Source: Desulfobacteraceae bacterium (GTDB taxonomy: Bacteria > Desulfobacterota > Desulfobacteria > Desulfobacterales > Desulfosarcinaceae). Taken from it: DNA of 49,025 nucleotides. The DNA is taken from contig QZKV01000085.1 of the NCBI GenBank assembly GCA_003599575.1, positions 1 through 49,025 on the forward strand, read 5' to 3'. A program made the translations under genes and the position numbers. Below, piece by piece: positions 32,597 to 40,111 of the stretch; positions within the stretch are counted from its first letter, which is position 1, and every line of letters starts with the position of its first letter. The notes below the pieces were generated by a model. The model searched no databases. It had not been told where the DNA came from and saw nothing but the letters and a program-made list of their open reading frames with translations.

Positions 32597-32659
32597 TTGA
32601 AGCGGCGGTTCGGTACAGTGACCAAATTCCTTTACCTGATGATTTACGCGAGCAAACTG

Positions 32660-32760
32660 CATCTCTGTACGCGTCCTCGAAATTCTACGTTATCGCACAT
32701 ACCTTCGAGAGGTCGCGTACGAGTACCGCTTTGCTGAGTACGAATACGAAGTTCCATGCA
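32660..32760 (+). repeat. GAGTACCGCTT intergenic repeat, copy 2
   Basis: Contains CTGTACGCGTCCTCGAAATT, then CGCGTACGAGTACCGCTTTG and CTGAGTACGAATACG, ending near GTTCCATGCAC. Closely similar to copy 3 at 34411-34481 and, inverted, to copy 1 at 25719-25790. It fills much of the gap between the kinase and the sigma-54 activator. Confidence 0.6.
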
Positions 32761-32884
32761 CAGTTTTACTGCGTAACCAGATTATGTTATGGTTTTGACC
32801 TATCTCACAGTGGAAGGTCATGGCGAACATAATCGACAGAATACATCCCCTTTCGACTCCGGGAATAGCCGGTTTGAGGTAAGA

Positions 32885-34366
32885 ATGCCGAAAGCCTTTT
32901 TGGACATTTTTAAAAATATCCTGGCTTCGATTCGTGAACCTTTGATCGTGCTTGATCCTGACCTGAAAGTTGTAACTGCCAACGCATCTTTTTACCACTC
33001 TTTCAACGTCCAACCCGATGAGACCGAGGGGGTCTTAATATACGATCTTGGCAACCGGCAATGGGACATTCCCAGGCTCAGAGAATTGCTTGATGATATT
33101 CTTCCCCGGAATAGCGTATTCAATGATTTTGAGGTGGAGCATACCTTTGAGAACATAGGCCGCAAGATCATGCACCTGAATGCCAGGCGGATCTATAGCA
33201 AGGTAAACCAAACCCAGTTGATTCTATTGGCCATCGAGGATGTGACCGAGCGTGAATATTACAAAAGACATCTCGAGGAGCTTGTTGAAAAACGAACGGC
33301 CGAACTCAGTGCGGCGAAGGAAGAGGCGGAAAAAAGCAGGCAAACAGCCGAGGACGCCCTTCTTGAAATCAGGAAGCTGAAAGACAGACTTGAAGCCGAA
33401 AGAGCCTATCTTCAGGAAGAAATTAAAGTGGTATACAACCATGAGAACATTGTCGGCCAAAGCAATGCCATCAATTACGTGTTCTTCAAAGTTGAGCAAA
33501 TCGCCGCCACCGACACAAACGTTTTGATCCTCGGAGAAACGGGAACCGGCAAGGAACTGGTGGCGCGCGCGGTGCATGGCATGAGCCTGCGCAAGCACCG
33601 TGCCCTGGTCAAAATGAATTGCGCGGCCCTGCCGTCCAACCTGATTGAAAGCGAACTCTTCGGCCATGAAAAAGGTGCTTTCACCGGCGCGCTTTCAAGG
33701 CGCCTGGGCAGATTTGAAGTCGCCCACGGCGCCACCCTGTTTTTGGATGAGATCGGCGAACTGCCCCTGGAATTGCAATCCAAATTGCTGCGGGTGATAG
33801 AAAACGGCGAGTTTGAGCGCCTGGGCAGCTCCGAAACGAAAAAAGTGGATGTTCGCATCATTGCCGCCACCAACCGCAACCTGGAAGAGGAGGTGCGCAA
33901 GGGCCAATTCCGGGAGGATCTGTGGTACCGGCTGAATATCTTTCCGATCACCATGCCGCCCTTGAGGGATCGCATGGAAGACATTCCGCTGCTGGTGAAT
34001 TTTTACGTAAATAAAATTTCAAAGAGACTGGGGAAGTCCATTGAAATGGTCCCGGTGAACGTTATGGATGCATTGCAAAGCTATCATTGGCCAGGGAATA
34101 TTCGCGAACTGGAAAATGTCCTCGAACGGGCAGTGATCAGCTCTTCGGGACCCAAACTGCGCCTGGTGGATGAACTGAAAAGGCCGCATAAGGAAACCGT
34201 AAGAGCCGGCCGCACACTGGAGGATGTCGAACGTGAATATATTACGCGGGTGCTTGAGCAGGTAAGGTGGAAAGTGAGCGGCGAAAACAGCGCTGCTGAA
34301 ATACTCGGCCTTGAACGCAGCACATTGCGCGCCCGCATGCGTAAGCTCAATATCCAAAAAGAATAA
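32885..34366 (+). CDS. PAS-domain sigma-54-dependent transcriptional activator
   Basis: 493 residues from ATG 32885 (GAGG 5 bases upstream). PAS domain (SIREPLIVLDPDLKVVTANASF), a coiled coil, then the AAA+ domain: Walker A GETGTGKE (217-224), the sigma-54-contacting GAFTGA loop (264-269), Walker B GATLFLDEIGEL, and R-finger segment FREDLWYRLNIFPI. A Fis-type helix-turn-helix ends the protein (SAAEILGLERSTLRARMRKL). It has no receiver, so activity is set by the PAS signal or partner kinase. It lies inside the array of five sigma-54-like promoters and is the best candidate to bind the tandem-dyad elements. Confidence 0.93.
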   Translation: MPKAFLDIFKNILASIREPLIVLDPDLKVVTANASFYHSFNVQPDETEGVLIYDLGNRQWDIPRLRELLDDILPRNSVFNDFEVEHTFENIGRKIMHLNARRIYSKVNQTQLILLAIEDVTEREYYKRHLEELVEKRTAELSAAKEEAEKSRQTAEDALLEIRKLKDRLEAERAYLQEEIKVVYNHENIVGQSNAINYVFFKVEQIAATDTNVLILGETGTGKELVARAVHGMSLRKHRALVKMNCAALPSNLIESELFGHEKGAFTGALSRRLGRFEVAHGATLFLDEIGELPLELQSKLLRVIENGEFERLGSSETKKVDVRIIAATNRNLEEEVRKGQFREDLWYRLNIFPITMPPLRDRMEDIPLLVNFYVNKISKRLGKSIEMVPVNVMDALQSYHWPGNIRELENVLERAVISSSGPKLRLVDELKRPHKETVRAGRTLEDVEREYITRVLEQVRWKVSGENSAAEILGLERSTLRARMRKLNIQKE

Positions 34367-34410
34367 TTGACCGACTTCGCCGGTCAAGTGTTAAGTGTTG
34401 AGCGAAGGTA

Positions 34411-34481
34411 TACATACGCGTACTCGAAACGATCGGGCACAGCGTCTTCGAGTACCGCTTCGCTGAGTACGAGTACGAAAC
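34411..34481 (+). repeat. GAGTACCGCTT intergenic repeat, copy 3
   Basis: CATACGCGTACTCGAAAC, a spacer, then GAGTACCGCTTCGCTGAGTA and CGAGTACGAAA. The CGTACTCG and CGAGTACG parts pair, giving a hairpin. It matches copies near 25719 and 32660. Confidence 0.65.
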
Positions 34482-34611
34482 CACAACTCGTCAGGCAACG
34501 GATTTCTAATCCACTTGGGCTTTGTGGATAACCGCATTCTTTTTATAACCTGCCGTAATGACACACCCCTTCTATCCAACCCATGTCTTTCTCCAGGCAG
34601 GACCCGCAAAG

Positions 34612-34642
34612 GGTCATATAAGACCATCGGTTAAATGCGACC
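34612..34642. promoter_or_regulatory. Tandem-dyad upstream element, copy 4
   Basis: GGTCATATAAGACC, ATC, GGTTAAATGCGACC. It differs from copy 5 at one base only. The promoter GG is 131 bases from the first base. Confidence 0.85.
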
Positions 34643-34741
34643 TTTTTTTGGGCATTTCAATATAGGGCCTATAAGTGCCTTCCAGGCGATTTCTTCTTAA
34701 GAATCACAATGATGGGTGCACCTGCCTGCCGTTCGTATGCC

Positions 34742-34757
34742 TGGCATAAGAATTGAA
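34742..34757 (+). promoter_or_regulatory. Sigma-54-like promoter, copy 4
   Basis: TGGCAT-AAGAA-TTGAA, followed by the BON remnant and then the YqjD-like gene. Confidence 0.6.
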
Positions 34758-34893
34758 GTAGAAGGTATAGGCACAATGCTACCGTTGGGCACTCCTTGCC
34801 GCTATTCTCTCCAGTTTTCATTTTCTATTCTTCATTTTTCCGCAATGTTTCGGATGAAGGGGGCTTGAAAAACACACGCACAAAAGGAACACA

Positions 34894-35078
34894 CGTGAGA
34901 AAATCAACGCCTATTAATGACAGCAACCGCGGCCGCGGTTATAATCGACGCCCCTGCTTTTGCATCCGATCCGATGACCGCATCGAATCATCCGTAAAAA
35001 AAATCCCATGTGTTCAAGACCTATTTCAAGGGCGGCGACATTAAAATCCTATCCAAGGATGGCGTTGTCACCTTATAA
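34894..35078 (+). pseudogene. Remnant of a BON-domain gene
   Basis: The DNA aligns closely with the start of the triple-BON gene at 37256: the signal-peptide end (CCCTGCTTTTGCATCCGAT against CCCTGTGTTTGCATCCGAT), DDRIESS, GTTCAAGAC, and the AAGGATGGCGTTGT segment. Frameshifts and a stop codon (TTATAAGG) break it after about one half BON domain. It is directly downstream of promoter copy 4, suggesting that a promoter-plus-BON unit was duplicated and one gene decayed. Confidence 0.75.
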
Positions 35079-35109
35079 GGCAAAAACGCAAGCATGAGGA
35101 GATTAAGCA

Positions 35110-35406
35110 ATGTCAAAGACACCCGATGATTCCCGACGAATGCACAAGGAAATGCAGATCATCATGGAGCATGCCCGGTCGCTCGTGGAGGCTACCTCCG
35201 GCGAGCTGGACGACCGGGTCAAGTCAGCCAGAGCCGCTCTGGATGAACGCCTGGAATCAGCCAGGCACGAGTACGGCGAGCTTGAAAACGAGTTGATGGA
35301 GCAGGTCAAGGCCGCTGACGCGTTCATGCACGCAAAACCGTACTATGCCATCGGCGGAACCCTTATAGCCGGCCTGTTCCTCGGCTGGTTCATTTCCAGG
35401 CAATAG
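35110..35406 (+). CDS. DUF883 (YqjD/ElaB-like) membrane protein
   Basis: 98 residues. A long charged helix (LVEATSGELDDRVKSARAALDERLESARHE is split by Asp and Gly turns) leads to a C-terminal membrane helix (YYAIGGTLIAGLFLGWFISRQ), the layout of DUF883. In E. coli YqjD is a stationary-phase inner-membrane protein that associates with ribosomes. A GAGGAG site precedes ATG 35110. It opens a yqjD-yqjE-yqjK-like trio, which supports the assignment. Confidence 0.9.
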   Translation: MSKTPDDSRRMHKEMQIIMEHARSLVEATSGELDDRVKSARAALDERLESARHEYGELENELMEQVKAADAFMHAKPYYAIGGTLIAGLFLGWFISRQ

Positions 35407-35407
35407 C

Positions 35408-35797
35408 ATGGACAGACTGCTTCTGCCTATTTCCGGCCTCACCGGTACGGCCGGGCGCTTGGGCGGGATAGCCGCCCAAATCCTTCAGGATCGATTGGAA
35501 CTCCTTTCTTTGGAGCTGCGCGAGGCCAAGATCCTTTTTGCCCAGACATTGCTTCTGGCCTGCATGGGTGTGGTCTTTTCCTTTCTCGGGCTCCTGTTGC
35601 TGGTTCTATCCGGCGTATACTTCATGGCGCCTGAATGGAGGCTTTACGCTCTCACGGTCGCGTCAGGGGGCAGCTTGCTGGTGGGGGGGACCGTTTTTAT
35701 AGCTCTGTACCGGCGGTTCGGGCGAAAATCGTTGTTTTTTGGCCAGAGCCTGGACCAACTCAAGAAGGACATGGCATGCTTCTCGACCAAAAACTGA
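35408..35797 (+). CDS. YqjE-like (phage holin superfamily) membrane protein
   Basis: 129 residues. An N-terminal amphipathic helix (LGGIAAQILQDRLELLSLELREAK) precedes two membrane helices (LLLACMGVVFSFLGLLLLVLSG and LTVASGGSLLVGGTVFIALY). This is the PF07332/YqjE pattern; the family name 'holin' is historical and does not imply lysis. It starts one base after the YqjD-like stop and overlaps the next gene, so the three form one translation unit. Confidence 0.88.
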   Translation: MDRLLLPISGLTGTAGRLGGIAAQILQDRLELLSLELREAKILFAQTLLLACMGVVFSFLGLLLLVLSGVYFMAPEWRLYALTVASGGSLLVGGTVFIALYRRFGRKSLFFGQSLDQLKKDMACFSTKN

Positions 35798-35982
35798 AAT
35801 CCATCCAGGAGGAAAAAAACCGCCTGGCCGTATGCGCAGACCTGCGGCGCCATCTGGTCCATCTCGAGGTTCAGGGAATCCGGTCGAAGGGGTACCGCAC
35901 GCTTTCCAATCTGTCCTTGGGGCTGGCCGTTGCCTGGCAGGTTCTCGGCCTCCTGCGTGAGCGTACAGCCAGCCGCCGATAG
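35776..35982 (+). CDS. YqjK-like small protein
   Basis: 68 residues from ATG 35776, overlapping the YqjE-like gene by 22 bases. A charged N-terminal helix (LKSIQEEKNRLAVCADLRRHL) is followed by a moderately hydrophobic stretch (LSNLSLGLAVAWQVLGLL) and a basic end. Position and size match the third gene of yqjD-yqjE-yqjK clusters. I do not know its function. The 270 bases after it show no well-supported gene; a 55-codon frame at 36032-36199 is doubtful. Confidence 0.75.
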   Translation: MLLDQKLKSIQEEKNRLAVCADLRRHLVHLEVQGIRSKGYRTLSNLSLGLAVAWQVLGLLRERTASRR

Positions 35983-36252
35983 CATCCGCTTCGGGAGGCG
36001 GGGTCGTGGTCATCCGCAAAGCTGAAAAATTATGCCGGTTACATCCAACGGGAAAATAAGGGTGCCGACGATTGCAATCCAGACCTTCTTGACATCTGCC
36101 ATGAGAGCATGCCCTGAATTTCTTCACAAATATCCCCTTTGGCGCCACATTGCTGCAATTGCTCTCAATATTGCTGCACCGAAGCGGATAGCCAGATAAC
36201 TGAGCAGTCGGGGATAGATTGGTAGCCGAGCGCAGAAAAAGGAGTTTTCTCT

Positions 36253-36525
36253 TTGATCATAGCAGCTGAATCTATTGCAAGGATGTTTCAGAAAAGCCCT
36301 AATGCAAATCATTGCATTTACACTTGCAAGTGTCACAAGTGTAAACGTGATACAGAAGTCGGGATCACGAAAACGTCCGGCGGCTATGGGTTTTTGGGCG
36401 GCGTCATGTATGAACAAAGTCCACAAAATATTTTGATCCTTTGCAGCGACTGTTATGAACATTTCGGCCATCTTATCTTTGATCTTGCACCTGACACCTG
36501 CGCGCCCCTGCCTACTGGAGAATGA
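36253..36525 (+). CDS. Small cysteine-rich protein
   Basis: 90 residues from TTG 36253; GGAG lies 8 bases upstream, and ATG 36283 is an alternative. Cysteine groups CKCHKCKRDTEVGI and LCSDCYEHFGH suggest one or two zinc sites. No signal peptide. No family recognised. It lies between the YqjK-like and Thivi_2564-like genes and may be part of block D. Confidence 0.55.
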   Translation: MIIAAESIARMFQKSPNANHCIYTCKCHKCKRDTEVGITKTSGGYGFLGGVMYEQSPQNILILCSDCYEHFGHLIFDLAPDTCAPLPTGE

Positions 36526-36582
36526 GCTCATCACTGGTCAGGATGGCTGGTCAGTGGGCTTCGAACATGAAAGGAGAATATT

Positions 36583-36774
36583 ATGTCTTTGATCAATTTG
36601 ATTATTATTCTGATTGTTGTTGGCGTGATCCTTTGGCTGATTAACAACTACATCCCCATGGACCGAAAAATAAAAAGCATACTGAACATAGTCGTGGTAA
36701 TTGTCGTGGTCCTCTGGCTGTTGAGTGTCTTCGGGGTCATCGGTTCGCTTTCCGGATTTCGTGTCGGAGGGTAA
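36583..36774 (+). CDS. Thivi_2564-like small membrane protein
   Basis: 63 residues with two membrane helices: LINLIIILIVVGVILWLINNY and ILNIVVVIVVVLWLLSVFG, joined by a turn PMDRKIKSI. This is the pattern of the Thivi_2564 family of small membrane proteins found beside stress genes. AAAGGAG precedes the ATG. It is followed after 20 bases by a response regulator. Confidence 0.85.
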   Translation: MSLINLIIILIVVGVILWLINNYIPMDRKIKSILNIVVVIVVVLWLLSVFGVIGSLSGFRVGG

Positions 36775-36794
36775 GTTAAAAGGAGATCCACCTT

Positions 36795-37166
36795 ATGTCG
36801 ACTGAATCCAACCTTAGAATCCTGGTTGCCGATGACAACCGCATGGTGCTCGCCACGGTTTGCCATATGCTCACGGCCCTGGCGTACGACGTCCAGGAGG
36901 CCAATCATGGCCTCGAGGCCCTGATGCGTTTCGAACAGGAGAAATTCGATCTCGTGCTCACCGATATCCAGATGCCTTACATGGATGGGTGGGAATTGAC
37001 CCGCCGGGTCAAATCCCTGGTGCCACGCATGCATGTCATTGCCATGACGGGCATGTCCCCGGCCGAGGTTCCGGTCATATTGGAGAAAACCGGCCCGGAT
37101 TGCATCCTCTTTAAACCTCTGAAGATGGACGAGCTGCAGGAAGCGATGGCGCTGATACAACACTGA
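36795..37166 (+). CDS. Single-domain response regulator
   Basis: 123 residues, a receiver only. Acidic pocket in ILVADDN, the phospho-Asp in FDLVLTDIQMPYMDG, conserved Thr in VIAMTGM and Lys in FKPLKMDEL. No output domain, so it probably acts as a phosphate shuttle or protein-binding switch, perhaps between the kinases of blocks B and C and the sigma-54 activator; this link is inference. AAAAGGAG precedes ATG 36795. Confidence 0.9.
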   Translation: MSTESNLRILVADDNRMVLATVCHMLTALAYDVQEANHGLEALMRFEQEKFDLVLTDIQMPYMDGWELTRRVKSLVPRMHVIAMTGMSPAEVPVILEKTGPDCILFKPLKMDELQEAMALIQH

Positions 37167-37255
37167 TTTCCGTGAGCGCAGAGGCAGCCGCCGGATATGA
37201 ATCATGCCAGTAAATTTCTTGAAAAAAGTTAACAACAAAGAAAAGGAATTGTACC

Positions 37256-38047
37256 ATGAAAAAAACAATGTATCTTTTAGCACTGATAGCAACAGCGGCT
37301 TCTTTGGTTCTAATCAACGTCCCTGTGTTTGCATCCGATATCGATGACCGCATCGAATCATCCGCAAAACAGTCCTATGTGTTCAAGACTTATCTCAAGG
37401 ACGATGATATTGAAGTCCGGTCCAAGGATGGCGTTGTTACATTGACTGGGACTGTTTCCGAAGAAACCGGCAAATCATTGGCCCGGGAGACGGTTGCGAG
37501 CATTCCTGAAGTTAAAAGCGTGGACGACAAGCTGCAAGTAAAAGGTGAGGCCCCTGCAGTGCACTCGGATGCGTGGCTCATTACCAAGGTCAAATCCAAC
37601 CTTTTGTTCCATCGCAATGTAAGCGCCATCGCTACCGAGGTCTTGGCCAAAGATGGGACCGTAACCTTACGCGGAGAGGCTACCAGCAAAGCCCAAAAGG
37701 ACTTGGCTAACGAATATGCCAAGGATGTGGAAGGCGTCAAAAACGTAAAAAATGAGATGACCGTGCGCCAAGCTGCAATGAAGCCGGGCAAAAAAACAAT
37801 GGGCGAAAGGATGGATACCATGAGCGAATCCATCGATGACGCGTCCACCACCGCCCTGGTCAAGACGGCGTTGCTGTATCATCGCTCGACCAGCGCCATA
37901 AACACCACTGTCGAGACGGATAAAGGTGTGGTTAAGTTGGGGGGAAAAGCCAAAAACGCGGCTGAAAAGGATCTTGCCGCCAAACTCGTTGGCGATGTTC
38001 ACGGCGTAAAGAGTGTGATCAACAACATGACCGTCGAGGGAACCTAG
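37256..38047 (+). CDS. Exported triple-BON-domain protein (OsmY-like)
   Basis: 263 residues. Signal peptide about 1-23 (ATAASLVLINVPVFAS). Three BON domains: DDRIESSAKQSYVFKTYLKDDDIEVRSKDGVVTLTG..., AWLITKVKSNLLFHRNVSAIATEVLAKDGTVTLRG..., and ALVKTALLYHRSTSAINTTVETDKGVVKLGG.... A Lys/Met-rich linker precedes the third. OsmY-type BON proteins are periplasmic and induced by osmotic or envelope stress; they may act as chaperones at the outer membrane. Closest relative in the window is the remnant at 34894-35078. Confidence 0.93.
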   Translation: MKKTMYLLALIATAASLVLINVPVFASDIDDRIESSAKQSYVFKTYLKDDDIEVRSKDGVVTLTGTVSEETGKSLARETVASIPEVKSVDDKLQVKGEAPAVHSDAWLITKVKSNLLFHRNVSAIATEVLAKDGTVTLRGEATSKAQKDLANEYAKDVEGVKNVKNEMTVRQAAMKPGKKTMGERMDTMSESIDDASTTALVKTALLYHRSTSAINTTVETDKGVVKLGGKAKNAAEKDLAAKLVGDVHGVKSVINNMTVEGT

Positions 38048-38075
38048 TCCCAAGACGATGCCAAGGCAAAAAAAC

Positions 38076-38127
38076 GATCTGGTTATCCGCTTCGCCAATT
38101 CACTTAACCAAAGCGGATTACCAGATC
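38076..38127. repeat. Inverted repeat after the triple-BON gene
   Basis: GATCTGGTTATCCGCTT (38076-38092) pairs with AAGCGGATTACCAGATC (38111-38127) with one mismatch and an 18-base loop. It begins 29 bases after the stop. There is no T-run, so it may be a transcript-stability or attenuator hairpin rather than a classical terminator. Confidence 0.6.
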
Positions 38128-38147
38128 CAATATAAAGGCAGGGTCAC

Positions 38148-38369
38148 ATGAAACCAACCTCAGTTCTCGCCTTCGTTCTTATCGCGATAGGGATCGTAGC
38201 CTTTGTGTATCAAGGGATCACCTACACGACCAGAGAAAATATCGTCCATTTCGGCTCGCTGAAAGTGAGTGCGGAGAAAACTCGAACACTCCCGTTGCCG
38301 CCCATCGTTGGAGCTGTTGCGCTCATGGGGGGAATCGTGCTGCTGGTCACGACCAGAAAATGGAGATAG
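38148..38369 (+). CDS. DUF3185-like small membrane protein
   Basis: 73 residues: membrane helix SVLAFVLIAIGIVAFVYQGI, a periplasmic hairpin with TTRENIVHFGSLKVSAEKTRTLPLPP, and a second helix IVGAVALMGGIVLLVT. The pattern fits DUF3185, a small family of unknown role seen near BON and YqjD-type genes. The start is preceded by AGGGTC. Last gene of block D before a 600-base intergenic region. Confidence 0.8.
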   Translation: MKPTSVLAFVLIAIGIVAFVYQGITYTTRENIVHFGSLKVSAEKTRTLPLPPIVGAVALMGGIVLLVTTRKWR

Positions 38370-38468
38370 CCAAAGGGAATAGTCTTCTCCGTAATGGGTC
38401 TGGACTTTTTACGAGACCACCAAGTGTTATTGCTATAAGCTTCTCGAAATAGCATGCTTACTTCGCGT

Positions 38469-38573
38469 CCCCTCTCCCCATACTGGCGAAGGGGAAAGCC
38501 CGTCGCAATCTCCTGACCATTTCGTTATTATCCAATACCCTTTCCCCTGAGGGGGAGAGTGCCAGGGTGAGGG
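38469..38573. repeat. Dispersed CCCTCTCCCC/GGGAGAGTGCCAGGGTGAGGG repeat
   Basis: CCCCTCTCCCC at the left and CCCCTGAGGGGGAGAG followed by GCCAGGGTGAGGG at the right. This is a well-known kind of intergenic repeat in many proteobacteria. The arms could pair in a long hairpin. Confidence 0.55.
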
Positions 38574-38594
38574 ATCAGTCAGCAGCGGGAAAGA

Positions 38595-38625
38595 GGTCAT
38601 ATAAGACCATCGGTTAAATACGACC
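38595..38625. promoter_or_regulatory. Tandem-dyad upstream element, copy 5
   Basis: GGTCATATAAGACC, ATC, GGTTAAATACGACC. One base differs from copy 4. The promoter GG lies 133 bases from the first base, the longest of the five spacings. Confidence 0.85.
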
Positions 38626-38726
38626 CATCTTAAGCAGCCCTTAGCGCCTGCTTCAATAGTTGGGATAGACATGTATTCTCTATTATTTCGAGCTGATGGA
38701 TGAAGTCCACACAGGTTTGGGAAACC

Positions 38727-38742
38727 TGGCACAAAGATTGAA
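38727..38742 (+). promoter_or_regulatory. Sigma-54-like promoter, copy 5
   Basis: TGGCAC-AAAGA-TTGAA, identical to copy 2 across all 16 bases, predicted to drive the glycan gene block. Confidence 0.65.
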
Positions 38743-38969
38743 CTACCTCGTAGTCAGCATCCTTTCAATCCTGCTCCTATCGGCAGATTGCGGCAAATGC
38801 AGTTCTATCCGGCAAACGGACGGTTCTCTATTTATTTGGGCCCAGATTGCCCAAATCGCAGGTTGTGCGACGGACGGCCAAGCAGGGGTGAATATTTTTT
38901 CTTCCCTGCTCATATTCCCTGAACCCCCAAAGCCTGTAAAGATGTTTAATGAAAGGGTTAAAAACTTCG

Positions 38970-39134
38970 ATGAGTGGAAAAGATAATAATAGAGATGGGC
39001 TCAAATCTCTACTGGACCAGTGGAATGTTGAGTTTGATGGTCTTTCGGATATCGATGATGACGCCATGAAAGATCTCAAGCAGAGTCTGGAGAACACATG
39101 GACCGTCTTCGAGCAAAGATTCAATAAAAAGTGA
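38970..39134 (+). CDS. Small hypothetical acidic protein
   Basis: 54 residues from ATG 38970; the in-frame ATG at 38949 is an alternative. The sequence is polar and helical (GLKSLLDQWNVEFDGLSDIDDDAMKDLKQSLENTWTVFEQRFNKK in three helices). No cysteine, signal or membrane segment. I do not recognise it; small helical proteins of this look occur in stress operons. It is the first gene of block E. Confidence 0.6.
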   Translation: MSGKDNNRDGLKSLLDQWNVEFDGLSDIDDDAMKDLKQSLENTWTVFEQRFNKK

Positions 39135-39153
39135 TTCAGGCAGGAGGATTGCC

Positions 39154-39264
39154 ATGGGGGCGCGAAAGAAGCCTGGAATCCCGACCTGGAAACCGAAGGC
39201 AAAGAAAAAACTGGGGGGAAGAGTTCCGGAAAAAAGGCATAAGTCGAGAAATTCAGGCAGGTAG
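39154..39264 (+). CDS. Very small basic protein
   Basis: 36 residues with a strong AGGAGG site 7 bases before ATG 39154. The composition is extreme: mostly Lys, Arg, Pro and Gly (GARKKPGIPTWKPKAKKKLG, then GRVPEKRHKSRNSGR). Such basic small proteins could bind nucleic acid or ribosomes. The strong ribosome site and the fit between neighbouring genes are the main support; a random frame is possible. Confidence 0.45.
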   Translation: MGARKKPGIPTWKPKAKKKLGGRVPEKRHKSRNSGR

Positions 39265-39302
39265 AAGAGTTTATGAGAAACTTTCCAATGAAGGAGTACA
39301 AA

Positions 39303-39962
39303 ATGAAACTAACAGGTCAATCGTTTGCTTTAATTTTTGCAATGTTCGTCGGTGCCGGCATCAGCGTGGTCGGCTGCGCTTCGACCGGCATTCAGCGTTC
39401 AAACGAAGCAGCAACAACGATGCAAACCATGGACAACGCCATCAAATTGATTGTCGTACAGTTGGATGCCACAGGCGCCTCGCTTGATGAACTCACAAAG
39501 CCTGGTCAATCCGATGTGAAGAAGGCGTTCGAGCTATATACGGGCAACCTATCGGAAGTTGAAAAAATGGAAAAGGATTTTGTCAGACACGCAGATGAAA
39601 TGGCCGCCCGGGGAACGGAGTATTTCGAGGAGTGGCAAAAGGAAGGCAATGAATACAAAAACCCGCAGATACAGCAACTCAGTGAGCAGCGCCGTCTAGA
39701 ACTTGGGGAGATATATGGAAGGATCGCCCAGAACAGCGTAGGCGCGAAGGACGATTTCAAAGCTTATGTGTCCAAGGCCAAAGAAATTCAGATTTATCTT
39801 TCGAACGACCTGACATCCAAGGGAATCGCCTCCATTGCGCCCATCGCCGGGAAGACCGTTTCGGACGGAGAGAATCTCAAATATGCCATAAAGAACATCC
39901 AAACCGCGATTGAAAGGGCCCGGGCAGAAATGTCGCAAACCGGAGCAACGCTTTATCGTTAA
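39303..39962 (+). CDS. DUF2959-like lipoprotein
   Basis: 219 residues from ATG 39303 (AAGGAG 6 bases upstream). Signal peptide with lipobox VVGCAS. The mature part is almost all helical and charged: DNAIKLIVVQLDATGASLDEL, VEKMEKDFVRHADEMAARGTEYFEEWQKE, RRLELGEIYGRIAQ, and a C-terminal NIQTAIERARAEM. This coiled-coil layout resembles DUF2959 lipoproteins. It is probably anchored in the outer or inner membrane facing the periplasm. Confidence 0.78.
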   Translation: MKLTGQSFALIFAMFVGAGISVVGCASTGIQRSNEAATTMQTMDNAIKLIVVQLDATGASLDELTKPGQSDVKKAFELYTGNLSEVEKMEKDFVRHADEMAARGTEYFEEWQKEGNEYKNPQIQQLSEQRRLELGEIYGRIAQNSVGAKDDFKAYVSKAKEIQIYLSNDLTSKGIASIAPIAGKTVSDGENLKYAIKNIQTAIERARAEMSQTGATLYR

Positions 39963-40111
39963 TGAACTTGCCTTGCAGGGCGGCACGCCGGCGTGCTGCG
40001 AGAGTGGTTAAGCTGTTTCGGAAAGGGCAAGACGGCATATGGTGATAGAAATCCACATTGTACTGGGCGACATCTGAACAGAAAGGCCGGCATTGTCGAG
40101 AGGTGACCGCA

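Larger units (their letters stand above)
34367..35109. other. Long intergenic region: repeat, UAS copy 4, sigma-54-like promoter and BON remnant
   Basis: 743 bases. In order: repeat copy 3 (34411-34481), tandem dyad (34612-34642), promoter (34742-34757), and the remnant of a BON gene (34894-35078). The remainder shows no intact frame with a ribosome site. Confidence 0.7.
38370..38969. other. Intergenic region: dispersed repeat, UAS copy 5 and sigma-54-like promoter
   Basis: 600 bases. It contains a CCCTCTCCCC/GGGGGAGAG repeat (38469-38573), the fifth tandem dyad (38595-38625) and promoter (38727-38742). A frame of 96 codons (38696-38986) overlaps the promoter, has no ribosome site and is not called. 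Confidence 0.7.

Noticed and set aside
36032..36199. 55-codon frame after the YqjK-like gene
   Set aside because: It has a partly sensible helical translation but no ribosome site and no family features; left out of the gene list.
38696..38986. 96-codon frame upstream of the small acidic protein
   Set aside because: It runs through the sigma-54-like promoter and has no ribosome site.
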